From the NCBI RefSeq assembly GCF_014636865.1, contig NZ_BMER01000004.1:310001-374000 (forward strand): 64,000 bases of DNA. The letters are read 5' to 3'. Below are positions 51,700 through 62,300 of this stretch, piece after piece. A program made the position numbers and the translations under genes. Origin of the DNA: Parapedobacter pyrenivorans (lineage in GTDB: Bacteria; Bacteroidota; Bacteroidia; Sphingobacteriales; Sphingobacteriaceae). The notes beneath the pieces are model-generated. The model was not told the DNA's origin. It searched no databases and saw nothing but the letters and a program-made list of their open reading frames with translations. Position 1 is the first letter of the stretch. The number at the start of each line of letters is the position of its first letter.

Positions 51700-54600
51700 T
51701 TAATTGTTAATCAGTGAATAGATATCGCTAACAGACTCGTTTACCTGCTGGATACTTTTTAAGTAGTTTAGTCGCGTGTCGGTTGCGGTCTGCACGGCAA
51801 ACAGGTACTCCACATATGAGATGTCACCCGTTCTATACCCCAATAGCGCCGCTTGTATCAGTTCATCGGCATTGACAAGCGCCTCTTCCTTGAAGTACCG
51901 ATATTGGGAAAAACGTTGCCCATACTGCCGTATCGCGTTGCTTAAATCGGTTTGCAACTGCTCCCGCTGCCATTGCGCGGCAAGCTCCGCAGATTGCTGC
52001 TGATAATCCAACGACCGCACCCTAGCTTTGGTAGCCCCGAATGATATCGGGATGGAAATCCCCACGTCAAAGTAGCTGAAGCGCTTTTCTCTACCGTAAA
52101 ATTTTTCCATGCCATCTCTACGATGGGGCCCCACCAGCGAAATATTATTATAGCCGAGGGTAAATTCCGGGAGACCTTCCGCACGTTCTACCTTCTTTTG
52201 CTGTTCGATAATGCGGGCCTCCTGATAAAGCGCTTGCACCTGAGGATGTTTGGCTGCGAAAGTGCTGTCAAGCACTTGGTCGATGGCCAAAGGCTGATAA
52301 GTATCCGTGGTAGCGATGGAGAAATCGTCCGATACCTGGATCAGGTTTTTCAACCGTTCATATGCATTCTTCCTCGCTATTTCATTTTGATCGTACAACA
52401 ACCTGATCTCCCCCTGCTTAGTCGTTGCCGTACTGATGTCGATCTTTTTTGTATCGCCTGTCCGGTACCTCAACGCTGCGATCTTGATAAAATCGATATA
52501 GATGCTATCCAGTTTAGCCAGTACGTCGGCATTGTGCTCCAGGTACTCCAGCTGTTGGTAATAAGTTCTGATTTCTCCCCTTAAATCGTTCTCGGCCAGC
52601 AGCTTCAGCCATTCCCTACTATGCACCTGTGCGGTAACCAGGTCTTTCCTTGCGCCAAACACCGTAGGAAACGGAATGGCTTGTGAAATCATCACACCAT
52701 CATCATAGTCAAATCCTTCGCTATTACCGAATTGGTAGTTGACACCCGTCTGGGGTAGTTCGCCCACTGTTTTGCGCATCGCTTGCGCTGCCTGTATGTC
52801 TACTGACTTCGCCTTCATACCCGGATTATTCCGCAAGCCAATTTCAATGGTTTGCTCCATGGTCAGCCGCTGCTGTCCCAGCACCGGCGTAGCACTTCCA
52901 ACTCCCACGGCAATTGTAATCACGGTTATCTTGGTCATCATTCGTCCGTTAAGATTTATGCTGGCATTTGCGATGATATACAGCAGGGGCAACACAAACA
53001 ACGTCAGTAATGTCGCGGTCACCAACCCACCAATCACCACTGTGGCCAGCGGCTTCTGCACTTCCGCCCCTGCGCTGGTGCTCAATGCCATCGGTAAAAA
53101 GCCGAGCGACGCTACTGTTGCGGTCATCAATACAGGGCGCAACCGGATCAGGGTTCCAGTCTTTACCCGTTCCAGCACATCGGTCATCCCTTCCTTTTGC
53201 AATTGGTTGAACTTGCCGATCAGTACAATCCCGTTTAGAACAGCTACGCCAAACAGTGCAATAAAGCCGATTCCGGCACTGATGCTGAATGGCATATCTC
53301 TTAGCAACAATGCAAAGACGCCACCAATGGCACTCATCGGAATTGCCGTAAAGATAAGGACGGCCTGCTTAACGGAGTGGAAGGTAAAGTATAAAAGCGT
53401 GAAGATGAGCAGCAGCGAAATCGGAACGGCCACCATCAATCGGTTACTGGCTTCCTGAAGGTTTTCAAATTGCCCTCCATATGTGAAGTAGTATCCGGAA
53501 GGTAACGCTACATGATCAGCCAGCTGCTGCTTTATATCCTCTACAACACCCTGTACATCCCGACCGGAAATATTAAATCCAATTACGATCCGTCGTTTGC
53601 CCCCCTCCCTGCTAATTTGCGCCGGACCAACTTTGTAATCCACATCAGCAATTTGGTATAGTGGTATCTGCGCACCATCCTGGGTCGGCACCATGAGATT
53701 ACGGACATCATCGATGTTATTTCTGTTGATACTATCCAGCCTAACGACCAGGTCAAAACGCCTTTCATTTTCGTAAACCACGCCGGCACGCTTTCCTGCA
53801 AACGCAGTACTTAAGATGTCGTTTACGTCTTTTACATTCAATCCATAATTTGCCATTCGTGCCCTGTCATACTCCACATTGATCTGGGGCAATCCGCTTA
53901 CCCGTTCTACTTGCGGTGCCGTTGCGCCATCGACGGTCTGAATGACTTTGCTGACCTGGTCGGCATAACTAGCCAGCGTATCCAAATTTTCTCCGAAAAT
54001 CTTGACTGCCACATCTTGGCGTATACCAGTCATCAATTCATTAAAGCGCATTTGGATCGGTTGGTTCTTTTCAAAGAACACCCCTGGTATCACCTCCAGT
54101 TTTTCCATGATGGCGTCACCGAGGTCATTGTATGATCTACCGGAAGTCCATTCATCTTGAGGTTTGAGTATCACCATCAGATCCGTGGCTTCGGGCGGCA
54201 TCGGGTCGGTCGGCACCTCTGCGGAACCTGTTTTTCCCACCACCATTTTTACCTCATCAAATTCACGGATTAGTCGGGAAGCCTGCATCGAGGTCTCGAT
54301 GCTTTGACTCAGTGAACTGCCTTGGGGTAGAATACAATGAAACGCAAAATCCCCTTCCTGTAATTGCGGAATAAATTCACCCCCCATGCGATTGAATAGG
54401 AATATACTGAATATAAATACGGCAACTGTAGCCGTTAAGACGATGTATTTTACACGGATTGCCTTTTGAAGCAATGGCATGTATATGTTTTGTAATCTGA
54501 TTACCATCCGGTCACTGAACGTTACCCTGTTGTGTGGTGTTTTTGGCAGGAATAAGGTACACATCATCGGAATATAGGTCATGGATAAGATCAACGCGCC

Positions 54601-56055
54601 AAGTATGGCAAATCCAACGGTTTTGGCCATCGGCGTAAACATTTTACCTTCCACTCCCACAAGCGTCAGGATCGGAATGTAGACGATCAGTATAATGATT
54701 TCACCGAAAGCCGCCGTGGTGCGTATTTTGGATGCTGACTGGAAAACCTCCTGGTCCATCTCGCCCTGTGTCAGCTTATGGGTTGACCTCCGAAGACCCA
54801 AATGATGCAGTGTCGCTTCCACCACAATAACCGACCCGTCTACAATCAAACCAAAATCGATGGCACCCAGGCTCATCAGGTTGGCACTGACGCCAAATAC
54901 GTTCATCATCCCTAATGCAAACAGCAGGGACAATGGAATAGCCGATGCTACAATCAAACCAGCCCTTAGGTTGCCTAGGAAAAATACAAGAACAAAAATA
55001 ACGATTAGCGCACCCTCAATCAGGTTCTTTTCAACAGTCGTGATGGCTCTTCCCACCAGATCGGTACGGTCCAAATAAGGTTCTATAATCACATCTTGAG
55101 GCAGTGACTGCTGGATGGTAGGCAGCTTTTCCTTAATACGATTTACCACCTCATTGCTATTTTCGCCCTTGAGCATCATCACCACGCCCCCTACTGCGTC
55201 AACTTCGCCATTAAAAGTAAGTGCACCATAGCGGATTGCACTACCAAAGCGGACATCCGCTAAATCTTTGATGTATATGGCGACCCCGCCGGCAGTCTTG
55301 ATGGGGATGTTTTTTACATCTTCCAATGATGTCACCAAGCCGATCCACCTAATGAAGTACGCATTGGGCTTCTTATCGATATAGGCGCCGCCCGTATTTT
55401 GATTATTGGCTTCAAGGGCGGTATATATTTCCAGTATGCTCACGTCCAAGGCCTTTAAGCGATCGGGATTTATGGCAACCTCATATTGTTTCAATTCCCC
55501 TCCGAAACTATTCACTTCAACAATGCCTTGCGTTCCATACAATTGCCTGGCTACGATCCAATCTTGCATGGTGCGCAAATCTTTGGCATCGTATTTAGCT
55601 TCGCTTCCAGCTTTGGGATGGATAATGTATTGGTATACCTCCCCCAAACCAGTACTTACGGGTGCCATCTCAGGCGTACCAATTCCGGGAGGAATTGATT
55701 CATACGCCTCTTTCAGTTTCTCGTTGATCAATTGCCGAGCAAAATAAATATCTACATGCTCTTTAAAGACTACCGTGATCACTGAAAGTCCAAATCGCGA
55801 GATACTCCGTATCTCCTCGATTTCCGGAACGTTGGTTATGGCCTGTTCAATGGGAAAAGTCACTAATTGTTCCACTTCCTGACCCGCTAATGTTGGGCAA
55901 GAAGTGAAAATCTGTACCTGATTATTGGTAATATCGGGTACGGCATCGATGGGGAGCCGAGTCGCACTCCATACCCCCCAGATGATTAGGAATAAGGTCA
56001 TCAAACCGATGATGAACTTATTCCGAATGCTAAATTTTATAATGCTATCTAACAC
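51700..56055 (-). CDS. CusA/CzcA-type heavy-metal RND pump fused to a TolC-like channel
   Basis: 1451 residues. Residues 1 to about 1035 form an RND pump of the heavy-metal type: twelve helices, TFPIEQAITNVPEIEEI, and GAIDFGLIVDGSVIVVEA, the CusA/CzcA-typical acidic site in helix 4. From residue 1039 the sequence begins MMTKITVITIAVGVGSATPV, an internal signal-peptide-like stretch, followed by a TolC-family outer membrane channel to the end (QRLTMEQTIEIGLRNNPG). The GTG start at 56055 gives the usual VLDSIIKFSIRNKF N-terminus; an ATG at 56100 or a TTG at 56172 would add 15 or 39 residues. Confidence 0.92.
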   Translation of the reverse strand: MLDSIIKFSIRNKFIIGLMTLFLIIWGVWSATRLPIDAVPDITNNQVQIFTSCPTLAGQEVEQLVTFPIEQAITNVPEIEEIRSISRFGLSVITVVFKEHVDIYFARQLINEKLKEAYESIPPGIGTPEMAPVSTGLGEVYQYIIHPKAGSEAKYDAKDLRTMQDWIVARQLYGTQGIVEVNSFGGELKQYEVAINPDRLKALDVSILEIYTALEANNQNTGGAYIDKKPNAYFIRWIGLVTSLEDVKNIPIKTAGGVAIYIKDLADVRFGSAIRYGALTFNGEVDAVGGVVMMLKGENSNEVVNRIKEKLPTIQQSLPQDVIIEPYLDRTDLVGRAITTVEKNLIEGALIVIFVLVFFLGNLRAGLIVASAIPLSLLFALGMMNVFGVSANLMSLGAIDFGLIVDGSVIVVEATLHHLGLRRSTHKLTQGEMDQEVFQSASKIRTTAAFGEIIILIVYIPILTLVGVEGKMFTPMAKTVGFAILGALILSMTYIPMMCTLFLPKTPHNRVTFSDRMVIRLQNIYMPLLQKAIRVKYIVLTATVAVFIFSIFLFNRMGGEFIPQLQEGDFAFHCILPQGSSLSQSIETSMQASRLIREFDEVKMVVGKTGSAEVPTDPMPPEATDLMVILKPQDEWTSGRSYNDLGDAIMEKLEVIPGVFFEKNQPIQMRFNELMTGIRQDVAVKIFGENLDTLASYADQVSKVIQTVDGATAPQVERVSGLPQINVEYDRARMANYGLNVKDVNDILSTAFAGKRAGVVYENERRFDLVVRLDSINRNNIDDVRNLMVPTQDGAQIPLYQIADVDYKVGPAQISREGGKRRIVIGFNISGRDVQGVVEDIKQQLADHVALPSGYYFTYGGQFENLQEASNRLMVAVPISLLLIFTLLYFTFHSVKQAVLIFTAIPMSAIGGVFALLLRDMPFSISAGIGFIALFGVAVLNGIVLIGKFNQLQKEGMTDVLERVKTGTLIRLRPVLMTATVASLGFLPMALSTSAGAEVQKPLATVVIGGLVTATLLTLFVLPLLYIIANASINLNGRMMTKITVITIAVGVGSATPVLGQQRLTMEQTIEIGLRNNPGMKAKSVDIQAAQAMRKTVGELPQTGVNYQFGNSEGFDYDDGVMISQAIPFPTVFGARKDLVTAQVHSREWLKLLAENDLRGEIRTYYQQLEYLEHNADVLAKLDSIYIDFIKIAALRYRTGDTKKIDISTATTKQGEIRLLYDQNEIARKNAYERLKNLIQVSDDFSIATTDTYQPLAIDQVLDSTFAAKHPQVQALYQEARIIEQQKKVERAEGLPEFTLGYNNISLVGPHRRDGMEKFYGREKRFSYFDVGISIPISFGATKARVRSLDYQQQSAELAAQWQREQLQTDLSNAIRQYGQRFSQYRYFKEEALVNADELIQAALLGYRTGDISYVEYLFAVQTATDTRLNYLKSIQQVNESVSDIYSLINN

Positions 56056-56225
56056 GTCTGTTCTACTTGAATAAGTAATACCTACGGAAACAAAGAACAT
56101 TTTCCGTTTTAACTGGAAAGGAATAGCTACCTCAAACGGGGATGGCGTTAAGTATGTGGTTAACCCCGTCAAAACGCTTAGCCGTAACCAAAGTCGGTTA
56201 CAACGGGAGGTGCTTTCCTGCGGTG

Positions 56226-56555
56226 TTAACTAATGGATTTTGGCGGTTGCCAGATGTTTCCGAGGTAATTGGAAACAAAATAATCATTCCTGATTACGGT
56301 TTCTCTTAAAATAGGTTTTGGTATCAAGGTGCCCAATTCCGCCTGATGAAAATGGAATGCAGCTACTGCAATACTACAGCAGGCACACAGGCAAAACGGA
56401 CTACATCCGTCATCCTTGTCCCTACCGTGGTCGTGGGTCATCTGGTCTGCTGTGCGTGCGGCGCTTTCATCCTGACAGCGATTATCGCCATCTGTACAGG
56501 GCATTACGAACAACACCGTCAGCAAAATTGCCAATATCATTGCAAACCATTTCAT
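56226..56555 (-). CDS. DUF6660-like small exported Cys/His-rich protein
   Basis: 109 residues with a signal-type hydrophobic start (1-19), then a polar part with Asp, His and a Cys cluster CSPFCLCACCSIAV, and the C-terminal IWQPPKSIS that I recall as characteristic of DUF6660. The Cys/His content suggests metal handling. It heads the metal efflux operon, 170 bases before the RND gene, and has its own promoter element. Confidence 0.8.
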   Translation of the reverse strand: MKWFAMILAILLTVLFVMPCTDGDNRCQDESAARTADQMTHDHGRDKDDGCSPFCLCACCSIAVAAFHFHQAELGTLIPKPILRETVIRNDYFVSNYLGNIWQPPKSIS

Positions 56556-56562
56556 TGCAAAG

Positions 56563-56570
56563 CAAAGCTA
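56563..56570 (-). promoter_or_regulatory. -7 element of the metal efflux operon promoter
   Basis: TAGCTTTG on the minus strand, 7 bases before the DUF6660 ATG, so the mRNA would have almost no leader. The -33 element is not clear. Confidence 0.5.
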
Positions 56571-56610
56571 CAAAAAAAATCGTGCAACCCTATTGCAAAC
56601 AATCAAACGA

Positions 56611-57354
56611 TCAGTCATCAAATTTTTCCAACTGACGGAGAAGCGTGGCAAAATCCTTTGGATATGGCGCCTCAAAATGGAATTCTTCGCCAGCTAATGT
56701 GAAACGAAGTTCGCGTGCATGCAGCGCAAACCGTCTCATGATGGGTTGTTCCTCTTGCCCTTTTCCCAACGTAAAACCCCGTTTTTTAATCTGCGAGAGA
56801 TAAGCAGGTTTACCCTTATAAAGTGAGTCACCAACAATGGCTGCATGCTGGGTTGCCAAGTGGATACGGATTTGGTGCATACGACCTGTTACGGGGCGGC
56901 ATTCCACCAATGTGTAATGCTTGAAGTAATGCAGTGACCTAAAATACGTTTCCGCACGTTTGCCATTGGCACGATCGATAGTGACATTTTTATTACCAAG
57001 GTTGAGAATGGGTAAATCGACCAAGAGGTCTTCGAACACATGTGTGCCTTCGATGACGGCATGATAGGTCTTGGCTACCCGTCGGCGCTCAAATTCAATG
57101 GAAACCAACCGATACGTTTCCGGGTTTTTAGCGATAAGTAGCAAACCTGAGGTTTCTTTATCCAATCGGTGGCATACCTGCGCATCCGGATGATATTTCT
57201 TTGCCAATCGCAACACGCTGGTTTCCGGCCCCTCCCTTTCGTCCAGAGACGCCAAAAACGGAGGCTTGTTGATCACGATAAGGTCATCGTCTTCATGGAT
57301 GATCAGCTCCGTAAACTGCGGAAATTTGGCTGCGCGGCCCTCAAGGATTTTCAT
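56611..57354 (-). CDS. RluA-family pseudouridine synthase
   Basis: 247-residue enzyme that isomerises uridine in rRNA or tRNA. The signature HRLDKETSGLLLIAK carries the catalytic Asp, and RPVTGRMHQIRIHLA is the second RluA block. No N-terminal S4 domain is present. The ATG at 57354 is chosen since a TAnnTTTG element lies 5 bases upstream; a GTG 41 codons earlier is unlikely. The exact target position in RNA is unknown. Confidence 0.9.
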   Translation of the reverse strand: MKILEGRAAKFPQFTELIIHEDDDLIVINKPPFLASLDEREGPETSVLRLAKKYHPDAQVCHRLDKETSGLLLIAKNPETYRLVSIEFERRRVAKTYHAVIEGTHVFEDLLVDLPILNLGNKNVTIDRANGKRAETYFRSLHYFKHYTLVECRPVTGRMHQIRIHLATQHAAIVGDSLYKGKPAYLSQIKKRGFTLGKGQEEQPIMRRFALHARELRFTLAGEEFHFEAPYPKDFATLLRQLEKFDD

Positions 57355-57359
57355 ACCCG

Positions 57360-57367
57360 CAAAATTA
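57360..57367 (-). promoter_or_regulatory. -7 element of the pseudouridine synthase promoter
   Basis: TAATTTTG on the minus strand, 5 bases before the chosen ATG. No good -33 TTG at the right spacing. Confidence 0.4.
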
Positions 57368-57561
57368 AGCATTACGGGTGACAACGGGAAACCTGGCAAT
57401 TGTCGGTTTATCCAAATGTCATGTTTTATCCGTTTAGACGAGTGGGCGTACCCAGTTTTTGCGCTGCAGTAACCCACACTGAACCAAAAAGAAGCAAAAT
57501 TGTCAGTTGAACAGGGCTTGGCCCTTTACTTGGGTAACTGGATTAGCATAATCATATTGCC

Positions 57562-59349
57562 ATGAAATTACTATTGACGTATCTGAGTAATTATAAAGGT
57601 CTTATTTTCCTGGCACTTATCCTCGCCGCTATTAACCAAGTGTTTTCGTTGCTTAATCCGTACATCCTCGGAAATCTGATTATCGATCCGTATGCCAATA
57701 AAGCCGCTGAATACCGCGCGCAGGATGCCGGGCCGGCCTTCATCAAGGGAATCACCGTTGCATTATTGTTGATTATAGGCGCAGCGATGGTGTCACGTAT
57801 CGCTAAAGCCTTTCAGGATTACGTGGTCAATGTGGTTATCCAGAAATTTGGCGCCAAAATTTATACAGACGGCCTTCGTCATGCGCTCCGTCTCCCCTAT
57901 CAGGATTTCGAGGATCAACGGAGCGGCGAAACGCTTTCCGTCTTGCAGAAAGTGCGTGCTGATTGCGAAAAATTCATTACCAACTTTGTAAATGTACTCT
58001 TTGCAACGCTGGTGGGTATTGTGTTTGTCACGATTGTTGCGTTTCAGCTCAGTCCCGCATTACCGGTCATTTATCTGATAGGTGCCGTGACCTTGGCCTT
58101 CCTAACGAGTTTCCTGAGCCGTAAGATCAAATTCATCCAGAAAAACATCGTTAAAGACACGAATGCCCTCTCAGGTTCGACCACCGAATCGCTGCGCAAT
58201 ATCGAATTGGTGAAGAGCCTTGGCCTTACCCAACAGGAAATAGGCAGGCTCAATACGACTACCATGAAGATCCTGAAGCTGGAGCTAAGAAAAGTAAAGA
58301 GTATCCGTTCGATTAGTTTTGTACAGGGCACGTTCGTCAATTTTCTACAGCAGTGTATCATGTTTGCTTTATTGTTTTTTATCTTCAAGGATCAGATTAC
58401 CGTAGGGCAAATGATGATGATGCAATTTTACTCCTTCTTTATTTTTGGCCCACTGCAAGAGCTGGGTAACGTTATTTTATCGTACCGCGAGGCAGAAGCT
58501 TCTTTGGATAACCTTCAGGAACTCTTGAATCGTAAAGTGGAATACCAACCCGCCAATCCGGAAAAAATCGATGCCATTGCCAGCCTCCGGTTTGAGCACG
58601 TCCGCTTTCAGCACCAATCTGCCACAAGGCCCGCATTAGAAGATATCTCCTTTGAAGTAAAGCGAGGAGAAACCATTGCCTTTGTAGGGCCATCAGGTTC
58701 GGGCAAGACCACGTTAGTAAAATTGCTGGTGGGTCTTTATCACCCGAGTGAAGGTCGTATTTTTTATAACGATCATGGGGATGACCGTATTGAATTTGAC
58801 GAATTACGCCACCAGATCGGTTTTGTCACCCAGGATACCCAATTGTTTTCGGGTACGATCAAGGAAAACCTCTTGTTCGTAAATCCCGCAGCCACCGATG
58901 ACATGATTGAGGATGTCCTGCAAAAGGCCGCCAGCCAAAATATCCTGGCTCGTGCGGACCAGGGGCTGGATACGGTCATTGGAGAAGGTGGCCTAAAACT
59001 ATCGGGGGGTGAACGTCAACGACTTTCCATTGCCCGTTCCTTACTCCGGCATCCACATTTAATGATTTTTGATGAGGCCACGTCTGCACTCGATTCCATT
59101 ACTGAAGATGAGATATCCACTACGATACGGCAAATAACAGCTGAACGCCGGCACATCACCGTGATGATCGCACATCGTCTATCAACCATTATGTATGCCG
59201 ATAAGATATTTGTACTTGAAAAAGGAAGGATTATTGAAACCGGAAACCACGCGGCGTTATTGGAGCTAAAAGGATTGTATTACGCGATGTGGCGGCAACA
59301 GATCGGCGAGCGCAAAGAAGTAATACAAAAACTCATTCCAATTTCCTAA
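57562..59349 (+). CDS. ABC exporter, fused permease and ATPase
   Basis: 595-residue half-transporter. About six membrane helices in residues 1-310 form a type 1 exporter domain; the ATPase part has Walker A GPSGSGKTT, signature LSGGERQRLSIARSLL, Walker B MIFDEATSALD and the switch His in MIAHRLST. Likely homodimeric and exports lipids, drugs or peptides; substrate unknown. smc begins 37 bases downstream. Confidence 0.92.
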   Translation: MKLLLTYLSNYKGLIFLALILAAINQVFSLLNPYILGNLIIDPYANKAAEYRAQDAGPAFIKGITVALLLIIGAAMVSRIAKAFQDYVVNVVIQKFGAKIYTDGLRHALRLPYQDFEDQRSGETLSVLQKVRADCEKFITNFVNVLFATLVGIVFVTIVAFQLSPALPVIYLIGAVTLAFLTSFLSRKIKFIQKNIVKDTNALSGSTTESLRNIELVKSLGLTQQEIGRLNTTTMKILKLELRKVKSIRSISFVQGTFVNFLQQCIMFALLFFIFKDQITVGQMMMMQFYSFFIFGPLQELGNVILSYREAEASLDNLQELLNRKVEYQPANPEKIDAIASLRFEHVRFQHQSATRPALEDISFEVKRGETIAFVGPSGSGKTTLVKLLVGLYHPSEGRIFYNDHGDDRIEFDELRHQIGFVTQDTQLFSGTIKENLLFVNPAATDDMIEDVLQKAASQNILARADQGLDTVIGEGGLKLSGGERQRLSIARSLLRHPHLMIFDEATSALDSITEDEISTTIRQITAERRHITVMIAHRLSTIMYADKIFVLEKGRIIETGNHAALLELKGLYYAMWRQQIGERKEVIQKLIPIS

Positions 59350-59386
59350 ATTCGCAACAGAATTACGAAAGGGACCATTGGCATAG

Positions 59387-62300
59387 ATGCAACTAACCAA
59401 ACTCGAAATAAAGGGTTTCAAAAGTTTTGGTGACAAGATTACCATCCATTTCAACGAAGGTGTTACCGCCATCGTAGGTCCCAATGGTTGCGGTAAATCC
59501 AATGTGGTGGATGCCATCCGCTGGGTGCTGGGTGAACAAAGTACGCGCATGCTCCGCTCTGAAAAGATGGAAAACATCATCTTCAACGGTACGAAAAGCC
59601 GCAAGGCTGCAAATCTTGCCGAAGTATCGTTGTCATTTGACAATACAAAGAACATTCTGCCTACGGAATTCTCACAAGTAACTATCACGCGCAAACTATA
59701 CCGTAGCGGGGAAAGCGAATACCGGCTCAACGATGTGAAGTGCCGTCTCAAAGATATTACAGACCTCTTTCTGGATACCGGCATCGGGTCCGATTCCTAT
59801 TCCATCATCGAGCTGAAAATGATCGATGAGATTATCAATAATAAAGAGAACTCGCGGCGCAACCTCTTTGAGGAGGCCTCTGGCATCTCGAAATATAAAG
59901 TTCGCAAAAAGCAGACGCTCAACAAGCTAAAAGATACCGAAAGTGATTTAGCCCGCGTAGACGACCTGCTCTTCGAAATCGAGAAAAATCTTAAAACGCT
60001 GGAAAATCAAGCCAAAAAGGCCGAACGGTATTATAGCCTCAAAGCGCATTACAAAACGCTCAGTTTGGCCTTGGCTAAATACCGCATTACGCATTTCAGT
60101 GAGTCGCTTGCTGCATTGGATGCCCTGGAACTGGTACAACGCACCGAACAGACGCGTATCAGTACCGAAGTGGCAAAATTGGAAGCCCTGCTTCAGCAAC
60201 TCAAACAGGAAAGCCTAGCCAAGGAGAAGAATCTGGCCATCCAGCAACGCGCCGCCAACGAACACGTGGCTAAGATAAGGGCCTACGAGAGTGACAAAAA
60301 GGTCAAAAATGAGCGGCTTAAGAACCTCCAGGATAAAGACGCACGCCTAAGCAATGAATTGGCTCAGGATCGGCAGCAACTCAACCATGTATTGTACAAC
60401 ATCAAACGACTCCATGAAGAACACCTCGAAGAGCAAAGTAAGCTGGATCAGATCGCCGCAGCACTGGAGTTGCAACGCACGGCTGTAGATGAATTGCGAG
60501 GCCAGCAGCAAACGGCAAAAAACAGCGTCGATATCGCTGCGCGCCAACACGGCGACCTACAGGACGAAATCTACAAACTGGAAAAGGAAATCGCCGTACT
60601 ACGCATCCAATATGATGCACTCGAACAAGAGAGCCTCCGTAACGTAAGCGACGCGGAATCAAAGGCTTCGGAGCTCGACCAGTTCAATACATTGGTGGCC
60701 CAATTGGAAGACCAAACGGAATCCCTTACGCAGGCATACGAACTCGCCGTAGAGACGGAAACCGTTTTGCAACAGCAGCTGGAAGATACCGAGACATCGA
60801 TACAGTCGCTGAGAGACGGACTAGCACGGGATAACCGGCAACTCGATGCCAAGCAAAATGAATACAACCTCACCAAATCACTCGTAGACAATCTCGAAGG
60901 TTTCCCCGAATCGATCCGTTTCCTGCGTAAAAGCGCAGGTTGGAAGAAGCAATACCCCTTATTCTCAGACATCCTTTTCTGTCGGGAGGATTTTCGCATT
61001 GCCATCGAAAACTACCTGGAGCCGTACATGAACCATTATGTCGTGCAACGACAGGAGGAAGCCGTACAAGCCATCCGGCTACTGAGTGACGCCGCACGTG
61101 GACGCGCGAATTTTTTTGTGCTTGATGCCATCGGCAAACTTCCGGAAGCAGTGGGCACGTTATCGGTAGACGGCAGGGTGATCCCAGCACTCGATATCAT
61201 CAGCGTAGAAGAACAATACCGTCCCTTGTGCCGGATATTGCTGCACAACGTATTCCTGCTTCACGCTGACGACGAGCGTGAGCTGGAAAATGCCTTGCCC
61301 CTTGACGGAACTGTACTCCTCCATAAAAGCGGCAAATTCAGCAAAAACCGGCTAGGACTTTCTGGGGGCTCGGTGGGGCTGTTTGAGGGTAAACGCATCG
61401 GTCGCGCAAAGAATCTCGAAAACCTATCGAAAGAAATCAAGACCCTCGGTCAATTGATCGCTACGCAGCAAGACGCGTTGGACCAAGCTATGCGAAAAGC
61501 AGCCGACCTGAAAAGCAGTTCCAAAAAAACGGATATGGAAGAGTTGGGCCGCCAGCTCAACCGGGTGAGCAATGAATTGGTATCCGTCAAAACCAAACAA
61601 GAACAATACCAAGTTTTTATTGCCAACAGCCGGAATCGCAAACAGGACATCGAGCAAAAAATGGCGAGCATCGCAACAACCCTCCATGAAGCTGATCCCA
61701 GCCTCGAAACGTTGAAAAAGGAACGGGAAAATCAGTATGCAGCGCTTCAGGACATGCAGCGGGGTTATCAGGATCTTTCAGAAATGCTTACCGATAAATC
61801 ATCGGCTTTCAACCAGGAAAACATCCGCTTCCATCAACAGCAAAATAAGGTTTCCGGCATCAACAAAGACCTTGAATACCGTGAAAGCCTTCAGGACACC
61901 TACGAAAGCCGAATTGCGAAAAACACCAGTGAATTTGAGCAGGTCCAAGCCGATATCAAGGATATCCTGCAGCATGTTGACGATTCGGACGATGATCTGG
62001 TCACCATGTACAACCAAAAGGAAGCTTATGAAAAAGGCCTTCAGGAAGTGGAAGAAGATTACTATGCTGCACGTGGAAAAATCAATGAAATCGAGGAGCA
62101 AATTACCCGGTTACGCCGGCAGAAAGAACAAGTAGATTTTCTGTTTGATGAACTTCGAGATAAGAAAACCAATTTGAAACTCGATCTCAATGCACTGAAG
62201 GAACGGTTGTCTGTAGAATTCTCGATTGATATCAACGAATTGATCGATGCGAATCCGACGGTCCAATCCGAACCACAGGATGACGAGGACACGTTGCGTC

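Noticed and set aside
52739-53458. 239-codon plus-strand frame opposite the RND pump
   Set aside because: The pump is convincing over the whole length; the antisense frame is Ser/Pro/Thr rich, as expected from a reversed membrane protein.
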